A DNA stretch of 64,000 bases from Struthio camelus (taxonomy: Eukaryota > Chordata > Aves > Struthioniformes > Struthionidae). The position numbers were made by a program, and so were the translations under genes. Within the stretch, counting starts at the first letter, position 1. Every line of letters begins with the position of its first letter. The DNA is taken from NCBI RefSeq assembly GCF_040807025.1, contig NC_090942.1:70424487-70488486 (forward strand). Reading direction: 5' to 3'. Of the stretch, positions 12,508 to 31,760 are shown in pieces. The notes beneath the pieces were generated by a model. That model saw nothing but the letters and a program-made list of their open reading frames with translations. It was not told the DNA's origin and did no database searches.

Positions 12508-15500
12508 ACACATATGTATCTATTTAAAGAACAGCAGTGGACAACAGGGTCTTATGAAATAGTTGTAATGACTACCTAAAATGTTACTGTTTCTAGTCTT
12601 CCCTGCTATTGGAGACAAGTAGAGTGTCCTCAAAAATACCCCTGCTGGGGGAAAGGTAAAAATTCTTGAGGGCAGAACTCAAGAGCAAACAAAATAATGA
12701 CTCTGTTTCTTGGGAGGAAAAAAAAAAGAGTGCAAGAGAAAAAAATATGCCTGAAAAAAGACCAGAAGCTAAAATCCTAATTATACCCTGCAGTAAGCTG
12801 TCAGAAACTGGTAGCAGTGGGAGGAAGGGGGGAGAAGAAGACGCAAAGTTGATTTCAGTGAGTTTGAATTAGTATAATCTGCTCTAACCATACTTAAAAT
12901 GCATATTGTGTGGGATGGGAAGGCTCTGGGATTCTCTGATGCATGCTTTGTACCACAGTTATTTAATCTATCCAAATGTCCAGGGTGGGAGTTACAAACA
13001 GGTGTAGAGCAGTCTCACCTGGCCAGCACCAAAATTCAAGGATGCCTCAGTTTGTTCACCTCTAAGTGCAGAGTCTTTTGTAAATCAATTCCTGACTGAG
13101 CATCCTGATTTTGGGAATATATCCTATTCTTCAGAAGGATATATAAGTGTAACAACCTATGACTTTGAAATTTCAGTTCAAAGAGCTTTTGATACTGGTC
13201 CAGAATGCAGAGGTTTTTCTTCATGCTTATTGTAGTGGGCCAGAGGTTTGGGGAGTGTAGAGGCTTCAGGGGTTAGTCTTAGTATTTTGTGTTTACTCAG
13301 CCTTGACAGGTAGTGTGTAGTGGAACTGACCTTAGATTGAGAAGAAAATGAAAATAAAAGATCTTAGTGGTTGAAGTGACTGAAAGGAAAAAGAAGCTTT
13401 CCCCGCCCCCAGTGAACTAGAAAAAGTAGTAGTTTTGTGATGTAACAGTTTGGTTCCTAGTTTTGGTCCTGCTTGTGTGGGGTTTATGAAGTACTTCAGA
13501 CTGGATCCAAGGTCTTAAGTGCATAATTTTCACTATATTGTCCCTGTGGGTGCATAAATCCATAAGGACTTGTGCCTTTATAATTGCTGCTAGCTACATT
13601 CAGTAGAGGAAGGGTTTGGGTCTGCCCCTGAAGTACCCACGTCAGTACCAGGGTGAGCAGGTAACTGCTTAGCTTGTGTTGGAGGTCCGTGAGCATCTAC
13701 AGACCAAGCATTTTTCAGCGCTTACTCTGGTAGGCGTTCTCCCAGCACTTGCCTGGGAGCAGCCCCTCGGCCCCACTTGCCAAGAGGGCTCTTGGTCCCT
13801 CTTGTTTAAGCTGTTCCTTCATCAGTGTTTCATGATGCCAATGTTTAATTGCACCCCTCATGTTGGTTAAGGAGTTCTGTGTGGCTCTAGCTTCAATGTA
13901 AGTGAAATACTGCACACTGGCTGTTTCTAGGTCATTAAAGCCAAAGACTTTCACCTGGTAGGATCTCAAATCTTTCATTTGTTGAAGTCAGTGGAAGCTC
14001 TTGGCTCCAATGTGAGAGTTTCTGTCAGTTAGTACTTGCCTCTGTAACTCCACTCACATTTTCCAAATGGTAACAGAGTATGGGTCCTGTCAGACAAATT
14101 GGGTTTCTTTTACAATCATGAATGGTTTTACACAGCAGCTACTAAGCTTCTACTGGTGAGGATGGGTTTCATATGCCCTTAGGCTTGTTCTCTGTCTGCA
14201 AGAGCAGGTTAAGTTGATAGTTATCTGGTTTGCAGCTTCCCCACACTGTGGAAACAGTCATTTACGAAAAAAACTGCTTATGCAAGGCCACAACTATATG
14301 CCTATCCCGAAAGCGTATCACATAAAAGTGGCATCCCCAAGCTAGTTTTGACAATAAATAGTCAGCAAAGACATCATAGTTTGATGTGTCGGGTTTTTCC
14401 TCTAAAAAGTGGGAATGGTCAAAGTTACATTTATCTCGTCTGTGTACAGCAGATACAGAGCTTACAGGGAAAGACAGTTTGGCCCATCGAAAGAACTGCT
14501 GCAGGGGTACCTTTCAAGGTAGTTCCCTCAAGACAAATCTGTCTTTTGTTCTGTTCATCAAGCCATTCTCAGAATTTGACCTGGTTATCTTACAGGACAA
14601 AGGCATGAAAAAGGCCAGGTCAATACTCATGAAATGTACACACACCATGTTAAAATTTATTTCACACAAGTCCTCTTTTGTTACTTTTATATGTGCTAGC
14701 TCAAATGAGCAGCTCTGCAATTGGTTTAAACTTAATATGAAAACTATCACAGCTTGTGATTTCTCTGTACAATACATAATCACTCTACTACAGTGCACAA
14801 GATATAATCTGAAACCCAAATTACCCATTTACTGGAGAAAAAAGACACATCAGCACTAGGATTGGAAGAAAGGGCACAGTAGTGTTATGTGACTCCCTGA
14901 ATGCCAGGCTAGTAGTTGCCTACGTATGTCCTGTGGAATAAAAGAATCATCCTCTCTGGCCACCCTTTTCAAAACCACATTTTCTGTCCCTTACTGCAAG
15001 ACATAAAAGCTCTGTTTCAGGTCCAAAACCATTTATATCCATCCTCCAGTTCCTCTGTGCTGTTCTCAGTTGCCTCACCTCACTACTTAGTCCTTTGGGC
15101 TTGACCTAAACCCATCCATCTGTGGCAGATAGAGCTGTTAGGATCAGGTCTTCGTGTTTGTTGCAATAGGGCAGTGCACCATACATAAATGCTATAGGAT
15201 TAGATTGGCAAATGAAGTCCCCTCTCCCACTCACTATGTTCAACAATTGGCATAGAAGTATGCTTGCTAGAAAACAGAAATATGACATCCGAAATATCAT
15301 ACCTGTGTAGTACGTGAGACAAAGGGAAGGTTATGTTCCAGCCACACTTAAAGCTAATTCCAGGAAATAAAGCAAGAAAAATGATTTCACTGAATTCTAG
15401 CATTAACAGGCACCCATACACAAACTGCAGATAGGCTAGCGGCCTGCTCAGTGCTCTTCCACAGAACTCATGGAACAGAGATCTGGCAAGCACTTCTTGC

Positions 15501-18500
15501 TGTAGAAATCTTCTATAACAAGGTCAGTATCAGATAGCAGCTGGAGATCCCAAATTCCTACTCTATTCACCACACCCACGCAGTTCCTGGGAAGTGACTC
15601 AGATGAAGCATACCATTTCAAGGAGCTGAGCAGGGGCAGAGGGGCAAGTTCTCTGTGTAGCCCGTGTGACTTATTAGTACTCAGACCAACAAGCAGAGCC
15701 CCGAATGCAGCCTTAATTGGCAAAAATAGGGGAAAGGACAGGAAATTCTTCCAGCTTTCTTCTCTTCCCCTTTCCCCAGTTTCAACACAAAAGTGAAGCT
15801 TCTTTAATCACTAAAGCTCCTCCTATGCATTTTAAAGACTCCCAGAGCACTGCTTCAACACTAACATGCTAATTTAAAAAAAAAAAAAAAAGGCAGCTAA
15901 AAGCAGATCTGGAATCCAAATCAGATGCACGTCAGTTGGTTCATCTCCACTACTGTTCTAGACATAGAGGTCCCTGGCTCATTCTCTGTGCAAATGCAAA
16001 ACTGTTCCCTTCGTGGAGGAGGCCCTATCTCCTTCTTGCTGCCTTGCTTCTGGCTGAGGCGGGCTGTGCATGTTGATATGCCTGTGATTTCTCAAAATTC
16101 CTCTGAACGTTCCTTCCACAAAGCTACCGCTGTCATTGGAAGTGGCAGCCGGAGCACTCAACTCCACTTGGGACAGCTGGTACAACAGCACTACAGCCCC
16201 GAGGGAACTGCTGTGTCAGCAGCATCCTGTCTTTGAGTAACTGGCACCATGATTTTAACATATCAGAAGAAAGCTCCACCAAGTGCCACCAAATGCACAG
16301 ATGGACAAACCTTAGTATTTCTGCAGGTAAGTACCTACCAAATGGAAGGCACAGCCAGGAGTTGCCAGCAGCCAGGCTCCCTGTGGCTTATGGCCTAGAA
16401 GACGGTTCCCAATTAATCCTAAGGAAGTCACCAGCTAATCACCAAAGCTAGCAGATATTGCTCAGAAACAGAGCGTTCTTCTTCCTGCTGCTGGATGTCA
16501 CCTGTGAAAGTGACACTGAGGGACACCAGAGTGAGTCTATGAATAAATAGGATTGGGGGCTCCAGTATGAGGCCTCGCACACCGGGTCTACAGCACGCTT
16601 GTAACTTTGAAGATGCTTTGAAAGCTAAAAGACCTTCGCCATGTTATATACAAAGTCAATGCCCGTACTTATTCTTCTGGGAACTGGAGACAAGCCTTTG
16701 TTTTGTGCAAGGAGGTGAAACAGTCTTTTCTTTTTCTCTCCAGTGGAAGGCAAAGGATTCAAACTTAGGACTGTGTTCCTCGCATCACAGCTGCTCTTAG
16801 AAGCAGCCAAGTGATTCTTGTCCTGATGAGACAAAGAACCACCCCAGCTAGTGCTACGAGAGGAAGAGACTGCTTCCCATTACAGATTTCACAGAAGGCA
16901 ATTCACCCAAAGAGGTATTTTTCTGCTCCTGTTTGGAATATAAGAGATAGATAGGGAAAGAACTTGCCTTGTTAGTGAGCAGAGAGGACTTTTTGCCCGG
17001 GTCATTGACAGAGCACCCAACCCCCTCCAGACACAGAGCCTGGCATAACGTAACCAAAGAGCCCACTCTGCAAGCATGACCTTCCTATCGAGGTACAGCA
17101 GTATCGGAAGAGGAACGTGGAGAGCTGCTGACGCAGAACGTCAGTACACACGGATGCTGAGATTTTAATTGAGAACACCACAGATTTCTGTGCATAATGT
17201 CTTGTTTTTACCCTGTATATGGAGCTGCCTGGTAAAATGGGAAGGAAGGAAAGTGGAAGCACCTTGGACCTAATTCTGATCTCTTGATGTGGTGCAAGCT
17301 GAGTATAACCAGGAATATAATTCAGTTGTGCTGGCCCCAAAGGCTTTCTGTTGCTTACCCAGACTGATTTGCGCCTCTAAAATCATGATGCTCATCTGCG
17401 ATTAAGAAATCCCTTCCTGAGCCAATCTTTCACATGGAGATCCTCCAGTAATGCTTGCTTAACCTTCTTGGACTGTCTAAGGAGACACAGGCTGTGAACT
17501 TTCTCTGACTAGCCAGGCCTATGGAAGAAGTATGCTGTTAGGGGTATGGAAATATTCCTGGGCAGCAAGGTCTGAGCAGCTAATGTTAGGGGGGACTCCA
17601 CCTCCACACCGCAGGAAGAGGAGGGAACAGGGACCCTACCAGGAAACATATCAGACCACATGGGATATCCCTGAGATGCAAACCAGATGAGGGAGAGAGG
17701 AAAGAAGCAAAGGCAGGATAGATCTCTGTTCTTTAAAGATCAAGACTGGGGGTTTGGGTACCATTCTGGCTCTTTCAACCCCGACGTGCAAGGAAGGAGC
17801 AAAGGTGGGCTGTGAATCGTGCTGGCTGGCCCTTCTTCTCAGGGGCCCTTCTGTGGAAGCTGTGCCAGCTGGAGTAGGGGGCTGCCCCTTGCAACACTTG
17901 GGTGCAGAAACAGCCTCTTGCTGCAACACTGAGCTCTAGGCAAGGACACCTGTGGAAAGTCAGATACCGAGGTGTTTCCCTCTGCTCTTGAGAGACAACT
18001 GCTGGCTCCTAAGGCTGGCTGCAAAAGGCAGAAGTATTCACAGAATGCTAAATAGCAGGGAGGGAATAATACAACTTTTCCCTTGGCCCTGCAGCAAGCT
18101 GCTCTGGCAACTGCAGCTTCCTTTGGGGGGCCCGGCCCCTCCCTAGCTGCTGGAGGGCTACAAAATGGGACTTTGTTTCAGACTGACAGTGATGCAGTGG
18201 CAAATCCCCAAGCAAGTAGAATTTGTTCAAGTCCATAGGCACTTATTCATTATAAGGAGACTGTTAAGAGTTAAAGCCTTCCCTTGGCAGAGCGCCACCA
18301 CAGCAGAGCTTCTAGGCTGCTCGCATCACAAATTGGATGAATGGCACGTTGTATGTATGGTATGTTGGCTGATGGTGGCTCTTTGCACAGGAAAGGGCTT
18401 CATCCTCAAATACGTCGCAAGGAGGAGAGTAGGCTCGCCTGATCCCCATGCACAAAGGGTGGAAGAGAAAGAATTCTGATGGCAGAACAAAACTGGAACT

Positions 18501-18660
18501 GCTGGGACAGGCCTTCTCATTATGTCCCGTTTCCATTATGGTTGTGATTGTAGCAACGTTAAGTTCACAGTTGAAAGCCGGCTGGCAGCTGTCAGGATTG
18601 CAGAAGAGTATCAGTACAAACAAGGGGTATTTAGTGTTGAGACAAGGAGTTTTCTTTCAT
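8350..18660. other. Intergenic: TMEM121B upstream to HDHD5 3' flank
   Basis: About 10 kb without any reading frame I can assign. The longest frames are short (under about 160 codons), scattered on both strands and have no recognisable domains. The only clear structured item is a TG microsatellite at 12.48 kb. I see no RNA gene or intact transposon. Enhancers cannot be judged by eye. Confidence 0.6.
12477..12506. repeat. (TG)15 microsatellite
   Basis: Fifteen uninterrupted TG dinucleotides, flanked on the left by TATATTT and on the right by CACACATATG, so the locus is an alternating purine-pyrimidine tract with Z-DNA potential. Likely length-polymorphic. Confidence 0.95.
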
Positions 18661-18662
18661 GT

Positions 18663-18705
18663 TGGCTAGACTAGATCATCACCTCAGGTCTCAACCTGTT
18701 CTCCT
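18663..18705 (+). mobile_element. Possible worn CR1 3'-end fragment
   Basis: The stretch CTAGACTAGATCATCACC and what follows resembles the sense 3' end of avian CR1 (ACTAGATGATCTCCAGAGGTCCCTTCCAACC). It is short and diverged, and lies just beyond the HDHD5 stop, so it would be part of that gene's 3'UTR in antisense. A weak call. Confidence 0.3.
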
Positions 18706-18769
18706 CCTCTCCCCTTTCCACCACATGAAACCCCTGACCGTAGATCTTTGCAGCACACCCGTCTCACCC

Positions 18770-24668
<5,899 letters not shown>

Positions 24669-24753
24669 GCCCCGCGCTGCCTGCCCGCTCGCCCGCCCGG
24701 CTGCGGGGCGCGGCGGCGGCGGCGGCGGCGGCGGCGGCAGGGCACGCCGGGGC

Positions 24754-24780
24754 TCGTAGTCCCCGGACTACAAGTCCCAG
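24754..24780 (+). promoter_or_regulatory. ZNF143/SBS-like promoter element with inner palindrome
   Basis: The bases ACTACAAGTCCCAG (24767-24780) match the conserved ACTACAANTCCCAG promoter motif bound by ZNF143 and found in many TATA-less divergent promoters. Just before it, GTAGTCC and GGACTAC form an inverted repeat with a two-base centre, so the ACTAC half-site occurs on both strands. It sits about 95-110 bases from the HDHD5 start codon. Confidence 0.65.
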
Positions 24781-24828
24781 GGAGACGCGGGGCTGGGGCG
24801 GGGCGGGCGGCAGCGCTACCTGCCCCAT

Positions 24829-25022
24829 GGCGGCGGCGGTCTGCCCGGCGGGAGCCGCTCGGCGTCACAGTGCGGCGCTACCGGTTGCCATGGACCGGTC
24901 AGCTGCAGGCGGTCTGGTGGGGCAGGCGGCTCTCGGGCAGGGGTGCGGGTGGCCCTGGCGGTCGCCTGTTGCGGGGCGGGGGGGGGGTTGGCCCCGTGTT
25001 TTGGGCACCGGTGGGCTAGGGA
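24829..25022 (+). other. Candidate first exon of a transcript divergent from HDHD5
   Basis: From ATG at 24829 (G at +4) a frame reads MAAAVCPAGAARRHSAALPV and stays open to a good splice donor GGGAG|GTGAGG at 25022/25023, meeting a stop only just past the donor. Only 160 bases separate the two opposed ATGs. The peptide is not recognised and has ordinary GC-driven Ala/Gly/Arg composition. It may be a non-coding divergent RNA. No matching downstream exon was identified. Confidence 0.3.
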
Positions 25023-27389
25023 GGTGAGGGGGCGCCTTGGCCCCCGGTGGGGGGGGGGAGGCGTTTCGTCCCCTGTGGGCCTCGAGCTGCGGCGAGCGGC
25101 TCGGCGGCAGCAAGGCGAGTAGGTGACGGGTATCCGCGGCCCTAACGGCTCTTCCCGGCCTTGGCGACAGGAAACGAGGCGTCGACACCCTAGAGAGGAG
25201 GCAGCCAGCGCTTGAAACTCAGCAAGCCGTTGACGTGCCCGGCGTGGGCACAGCGCAGAGGGGAGGGTGCCGATGATGGCGTGTTTTTGTAAGAGTTTGG
25301 GCCAAGGTGCTCTCTCGGGTGCTCAAACGCTCTCTTGAAACCCCACCTTCATCCCCGTTAAGTAGGCGTCCACAGTTTTTACTGCGAGATACATCCCTTG
25401 GGGGACCCTCACCTCGGCACCGGCCTGGGGAAAGGGTGACAGCAGCTGCAAGGCTGGAAAAAGTGCGCTCTTTCAGAGAAAGAAACCTTTAAGGTTTTGG
25501 TAAAGCTGGGAGAGAAGCTGAAGATGGCGAGTGATTACAGAAGCAGGCATCCGTGTTGAAGAAGGGCGGTGAAGCCGGCAGGATTTGATGCGATGGAGGG
25601 AAACGGAGCGCTCAGGGAAACGGCTACAAGCAGCCCGGCTAGAGGAGAGCCATGCAAGATCACTGACGAGGAAAGATTAAGGCTGGAAGAGAGCTCGAGG
25701 CTTAGACCCCTCCAAATCAATTATACAGGCACTTACAGAGGTTCATCTGACCAGTTCCCCAAACACACCAGTGATGGGGCACTGACTGGTTGAACCTATT
25801 GCAGCGCTGCGTGGCCCTCACAAAGGTTTTGCATCCCAGGATATAGCCTTATTTCAGTCTAAGGTTATTGCAAATTATCCTACCCCCAGTGGACATGCAA
25901 AGGATCTTCACAGCAGGTTTTTTACACCTATGCAGACTGCTGCCATGCCTTCACTTGCTTTTTTTTTTTTTTCCTAACACAAACTCGAGTCTTACTTTTA
26001 TCCTACAGATCACCATGTTTTCTAAAACGCTGCTCGTTACCTTGCTCTCTGGTGCACTCTGTCCTAATGGTTCCCTCCTCCTTGCGGTGTGGCACAAAAA
26101 TCTCGATAGTGAATTTTGCTGAGTTTTTTCTAGTGCTAAATAGAGCTCAAGGTTTGCTTAATGTCTACAGACAGGAAACAGTGTTTGTTTGCTTTCCGAA
26201 TAGGCTTATAGTCTCCTGAAATCCTTGATAAGGACAGGTTTGGCACAAATGACTTCAGGCGTCCCAGTGTAATTGTTTGTTTTTATGGTGTCATTCCCAT
26301 GAACTGCAATGTTAATTCATTTTTGACCCACTTTAACTCCCAGAGCCCTTTCTGCGGAGCTATTACAGCATCGGCGACAAAAGGTTATATGTTTGTATAG
26401 ATAGTTATTCATCCATGAAGGGCCCTTGCCATTACTGAATTACTTACCGTTTATTTTACGTCATTTCTACAACCTGCTAAGATCACTTTTATTTCTTAGA
26501 AGTGTTTGCAGCTCCTCCTGCTCTGGCAAAATTGATGCTGGCCTTAGAGATGCTACTCAAAGTAGTCAGTCTTAGCAGCCTCACAGGAGGCCGTTGTGGA
26601 AACGGGCTTGAAACCTTCTTCCAGTACAGAGGCACAACTGAGCCAATTACAGCTACACTTAAATACACCTTCTCGGCTACTTACAGACTAGAGACTTCCA
26701 TCCAGAATGCCTTGTTTCCCGGTGAAAAATACAGTCAGAGAGACCCAAAGACTTTCTGAAATTAAAAACAAGCAAAAAAAAAAAAGCCCTCAAATGTTTC
26801 TCGACTATCCACTATGCTGGATGTTTCTGGCAGAGAGAGGGGAAAAAAAAAGATTAATCTACTGTGATTTGCTCTGATTATGGCTAAGAGGTATGTATCA
26901 CCTTTTAGTGATATGGCCACTTGCAGGTTAGATTTGGTTGTTGTGATGACTTGTCTCAGCATCTTTCTGGTCATTGAAATTAGGCTGACCAAACTGTCCG
27001 TCTGGGGTCCGTCATTTCCTTCTCATTAACTGTAAACACACTTTTGCCCTTTCCCAGGTTCTGTGACTTGCAAAAAGCTCTGGGCGAGACCTAGCCAGTT
27101 GCCTGTCACAGGGTGAGTTTCAGCAGCCCAAGCTGGTTTAATAAGCATTTTGGGTCTCTCGAAATACCCTTGAGCTTTTTTTTTTTTTTTTTTTCCTGCT
27201 GGTCTTGGGTTTTTTTCCCCCCGTTTTAGCCAGGGGAAACGCAGGTCTTATGCATTCACGGCTGGTGCTGCCCAAATTTAAGACTGAAGCAAAACTAGGT
27301 TTTTCCCTTGCCTGGGACCAGTGGACAAGCTGGGGGGGGGGGGGGGGTTGATTTTTTTTTTTTCCCTCCATCCGTTTTTGCTACTAACA

Positions 27390-27560
27390 AGCTTCACAGG
27401 ACGCGCAAGCCGCCGGCCGGCTGCGGCGGAGGCGAGGGGCGCCGCGGCCGCGCGCGGGCCGCCAGGGGGCGCCGCTGCTCCACGGCGCCGCTGCGCGGAG
27501 GCGGCTGCGTGCCCAGCCGGGGCCCGGGCTCCCCGTGAGGAGAGGGAGCGAGGGAGGCGG
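27390..27560. promoter_or_regulatory. Orphan CpG island
   Basis: A compact block of very high GC and CpG, with CGCGG and GCCGCGGCCGCGCG strings, stands alone about 2.7 kb from the HDHD5 start and 6 kb from the ADA2 stop. No gene start is assignable. It contains a near-consensus CTCF site. It may be a lncRNA promoter or an insulator-type island. Confidence 0.6.
27456..27474 (+). promoter_or_regulatory. Strong CTCF-binding motif
   Basis: The 19 bases GGGCCGCCAGGGGGCGCCG match the long CTCF consensus TGGCCACCAGGGGGCGCTA at 15 of 19 positions and at every core position (CCAGGGGGCGC). It contains CpGs, so binding could be methylation-sensitive. Confidence 0.65.
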
Positions 27561-29134
27561 CGTTTCTCTGCTTTGGGGACCTGGAGCAAGAACCAGTCAG
27601 TGGCTAACCTCCCCCTCCACCCCATCCCGGGACGAGACGGGGGTCCCTGCACATTCAGTTTGCCCCCTCTGGAGCATTTCCCTCTCCTGAATCAGCCACA
27701 GAAGAAAACAGGGGCGCCTGTGACAGTGCTGTCCAGGCTTGCAGACCTCCGATGCGAGCAGCACAGGGAGCGAGGGTCTGGGCTCAGGAGGGGATTTGGT
27801 GCCTCTCGTGCCTCAGACACCACCGCGTGAGGTTACCAAGCCGGGTGGAGAGGGGAGCTGCGTTGCTGGCTGGGATACCTGCCTTTGAGGGCGCGTGTGA
27901 CCCAGCCAGTCCCTGCAAGTGTTCCCGGGAAGCTGGCAAGGATGCTGTATTTATTTTTACAAGGAAGGTTGTCCAACAGGCTGAAATGTTTATTTTTAAA
28001 CCACCGCAGAGGGAGTTTGCCAGCAGCCGGACACAGGCTGAGCCTGGCACACGCAGCTGGGCCTGACAGCAGCATGGCTGCCGGGCACTGCTCCTTCCAG
28101 CTCCTGCTTTGGCTGCTGAAACCTAGTCCTCACAGCACCAGCGGTCATAGACTTGCGCCCTCTCATTGCTGTGCTAAATGTCAGGTGGCGTAAATTTCCC
28201 TTGAAGACTTGAGACTTTCTCACTGACTCTACTAGGAGCTTGTTTGGCGGGTTATAGATGGGCCTTACGATTTCTTCTACGTGGACATCTGGTAAGAGTC
28301 ATATCCCATAACGCCCCCAGTGCAACACAGTCATTCGTTTGGCCCCTCTCACACCAGCCGGCAGGAGACTCTTCTTCTTCCTTGAATGCATTTTTCCGCT
28401 CCTTTCATAGCTGGCTTTAAACACAAGCAAAGCAAGCTGTTGCCCGTAGCCTTCTCCTGTGGGTTCCTATGTAAACTTTGCAGCTGTGTTTTCCCTGTGT
28501 TTCTTAGCCCTGTCATCACCCCCCCCCCCTTCCTGACCTTCTAACATCCCTCTCGAAAGCAGCAATACCTTCAGTCTTATTTCTTACCAGAGAGGTCCTA
28601 GTGGCCTGTACCAGCCCTCCCCCTCTGGTTTCTCTCTTCTGTTTCTCTGCTGCAGCCTGCTTGTGGAATGATGGACAAGGCAAAGGTTGAGAAAATACAG
28701 TAAAATGCCTTTCTTATCCTGTAATGACCAAGGGGGAGGACACAGCCTGATAAAAATGACAAGCCAGTAGAACTGAGAGCCAGACCCTTCACCTGCCTGT
28801 CCTGCAGTGGACAGGGAACACCTGATCCACTTGCCCTGATTGCAGCTGCTGCGAGGCTGTAAAGAAAAGAATTATGCACTTGGCCAATTACAGCTACACA
28901 TTTCTGGCCAAAGAAATGTCCTTCCTCTACCTGTGAAGAGACTAATTCAGAAACTTATAGGACAAAAACCTGAAGCAGGCTGAGCAGTGGGAACTGGCGG
29001 AAAATACCTCTACAGCCCTGTGTTTTATGGCCAGATAGGTGGCTTTGCTTAGAATCTGGCCTCTGCTTAGTCCCACTGTTGTGATGGAGGCTCATGTGAA
29101 GCTTAGATCCAGCTGATCATTTGGGCCTACCTCT

Positions 29135-29167
29135 TCAACCAACTATTTTACTTCAACTATTTTACTT
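29135..29167. repeat. Short tandem duplication (AACTATTTTACTT)
   Basis: The 13-base word AACTATTTTACTT occurs twice in a row with a one-base spacer. A small recent duplication without known meaning. Confidence 0.7.
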
Positions 29168-31689
29168 TCCTCTCCTGCTTTTATTGGCATGATTTTTGAG
29201 AGCAACCCCTAGTGCTGGGTCACCCATTTCCTGCCAGTGAGTGACTGAGAGGAACATTTCATTTATTAAAGTGCCCCAAAGGGAGTCTAAGCTGCTATGC
29301 AAACCAAACACCAGTAGATTTGTGACATGGTGTGCTACTAACAAAGCTCTGTCCACTTCCCATTTAAACAATTCGAGCCTGAAGAGGCCACAGGAAGAGA
29401 CTCGTGAGGGAAATAATAGGTATAGGACTTGCTGTATCCATATGACTGCTTGAAATAAGTGGTACAGAAACTTCTGTGGATTTTCTACTCTCCTTCCTTG
29501 CTCCTGAGACTGGATCAACAGTGAAGGCGGGCTGTTTCAGCCCCATTAGCTCTCTTCTGCTTAATGCAGGCTACCCAAACTCTCACCACCCTTGTGACTA
29601 CTTCCAACCCTGCTCATCCAAATGCCTCCTTCATCTCAGGTTTTCAGGTTCTCTGGCTGGCCCTTTCTTCCCATACTCGCCATTAGTACTTGGGGCAAAT
29701 AGCCTTCAAGCTGTACCATGTAGCTCACTGACGCTCCACAAAGCACTTGCCAGCTTTGCAAAGGATGGGCTGGTCACATAGTGTTTGTTCTCTCCTTGCT
29801 GCCTGTTAGATTCATGTTAAAAGCAGGTAAAAATGACCTTCAGTAGCTGCTTCTGCTCTCCCATGCTGTAGCCGCCACAGAGATGGTACACAATTGTAAT
29901 AGGAGGAGAGGTAGCACAGGCAAAACATGTCCATTGGGCTATCTCTGCAAAGACATAGCCCAGAGCTTGATGCAGCTACAGTGTGGGCTGGGGAAGGGGG
30001 AGCTGGGAGACCTGTGCAGTGCAGAGCCATGTAGCTCAGGTTTGTCTCCACAGCAAGTTAGCCCCATGGATCAAACTGCCCTTTGCATCATGCTGTGAAG
30101 ACATTGCAGACTCCCTCATAATTGGACTGCAGCCTGAGTGATGTGAAACATCCCCTCCCACCCCCGCTGCACATACCAGGATAAAACTTCACATAAAATA
30201 CAGGTTTCACAGTCCTTTTTAACGAAAGAGGGAGAAAAAACCCTCCACAATGGAAACAGATTTGGAGACTGAAATACTTACTTGTGAAAGAAACGGACAA
30301 GAGAGCATTATATATTATATATTTGTACAACAAGTGGGAGCAGGGAGCCAAGGTGCTGAGGGTGAGAAGATAGACCGACAGCAAAATCCTTTAAATGTTA
30401 CTGCACGTGCCAAGAGCTGAGTCTCATCCAAGCCCCATAGCCAATTTTCCCCTAAGCTTTAGGGATATCTGAAGGGACGGATCTTTTTTAACTGCTGTGG
30501 TGCAGCCTAAATTCCTACCTTTTTGTACTGCTAGAGTTAGAGGGGTGGGGATTCAGCCTAGGTTTTGCAGTTTGTACCTTTCTCTGAAAAAGGGCACACC
30601 CTAAAGAAGAGTTGATCCCCCGCAGTAAAGCAGGCCAGCCCTGCTCCTGTCTGTCTCTCAAAGGCCCTAAAAGAGGTAAAGCTCCTCTATTGCCAGAGGA
30701 CACTTGGGAAGCCCCAGTCATCACACGTGGCAATGACCTGTTCAAGGAGATAGAGGGAAGGATGTGCCCCTGGAGTCAAAAGCCTCCATTAAATTCGAAT
30801 TCACATTGAAATGTATGTGATTTGGATGAGAAAGCTTCTGCTATCTGACCAAAGCCTAAGATGGATTTCTTCTGCAGAAAGAAATCGCTAGGCTAGTCAC
30901 ACATCCAAACGTAGGCCCATAAGGGCCATGCTTTTCCTTTCTGAGGGCTCCATTTGAGGAATTTAAGATCATCTCAGAGTTGCCCAGTTCTAACCCCCCC
31001 CCCCCCAGTGGCTGCCGTGCTGTCGTCCTGAACAGCATCACCCTGGTGGGCTCCAGACATCGGGCCACAACACATCACGGTTCCTGTTGCAAAGGAGGGT
31101 AATGGCCTAATGTACTGGGGGCACCTTCATAGGAAGATGAGAACAAACCAGACACAACAGGTAAACTGGTCTCAGCAAGCGTTCAGCAACCAGGAGAGCT
31201 AACCCTGCTTGCAGGTAGCAAGGAGATAAAAATACAGGTAACCAAAAGGCCATCAGTGGTTCAAGCCCCCAAGAAAACGTATGTAGGAGGTATACAGGTC
31301 AATACTGTGAGCGCTAAAACCTTTCCACTAAATTAGAAAAGCAATGGAGGTGGGTAAACCTGTGTTAAGGATCTCAGCTCCTCCTACACAGACTCTAAAG
31401 ATTAGCTCCATGGTGCAGCAAAGAGGCTCACTTAAGGGAGAATCTGCTCACGGCAAATAAAAGATCTTCCTTCCTTCCTTCCAGCAAGCTGAAATACTAG
31501 GGGGATCAGAGAGACTTGACTTTAGGTCACTCATTAGCAGTCATTCCACCTATTTGCAGCAGTTTTCCTCATCAGCATAAAAGAAAAGGCATTTACCCAG
31601 CCAGCATTTATAATCTGACTCTAAGCAATGCCAACCTACAGGACTTTACTAGTAGTGAGCCCTGTAGGCTGCACCCACGGAGGAGGAGG

Positions 31690-31760
31690 TGCTTCTTCTT
31701 GGCTCCTCCTCCAGTATAAAGCTTGTTCCTGCTACCAGCTCTGCATCAAGGCCTGTGAAA
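31690..31760 (+). promoter_or_regulatory. Possible TATA promoter of an unknown + strand transcript
   Basis: A TATAAAG box preceded by CTCC-rich sequence (around 31716-31722) is followed about 30 bases on by a pyrimidine-rich initiator-like stretch. Short open frames lie behind it, but none is recognisable. The call depends on one motif and is weak. Confidence 0.2.

Larger units (their letters stand above)
25100..31600. other. Intergenic between HDHD5 and ADA2
   Basis: No frame here encodes anything I recognise. There is an orphan CpG island at 27.39-27.56 kb and T-runs at 25.96, 27.18 and 27.35 kb. The remainder looks like unique AT/GC-balanced sequence with no clear transposon. Confidence 0.55.
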
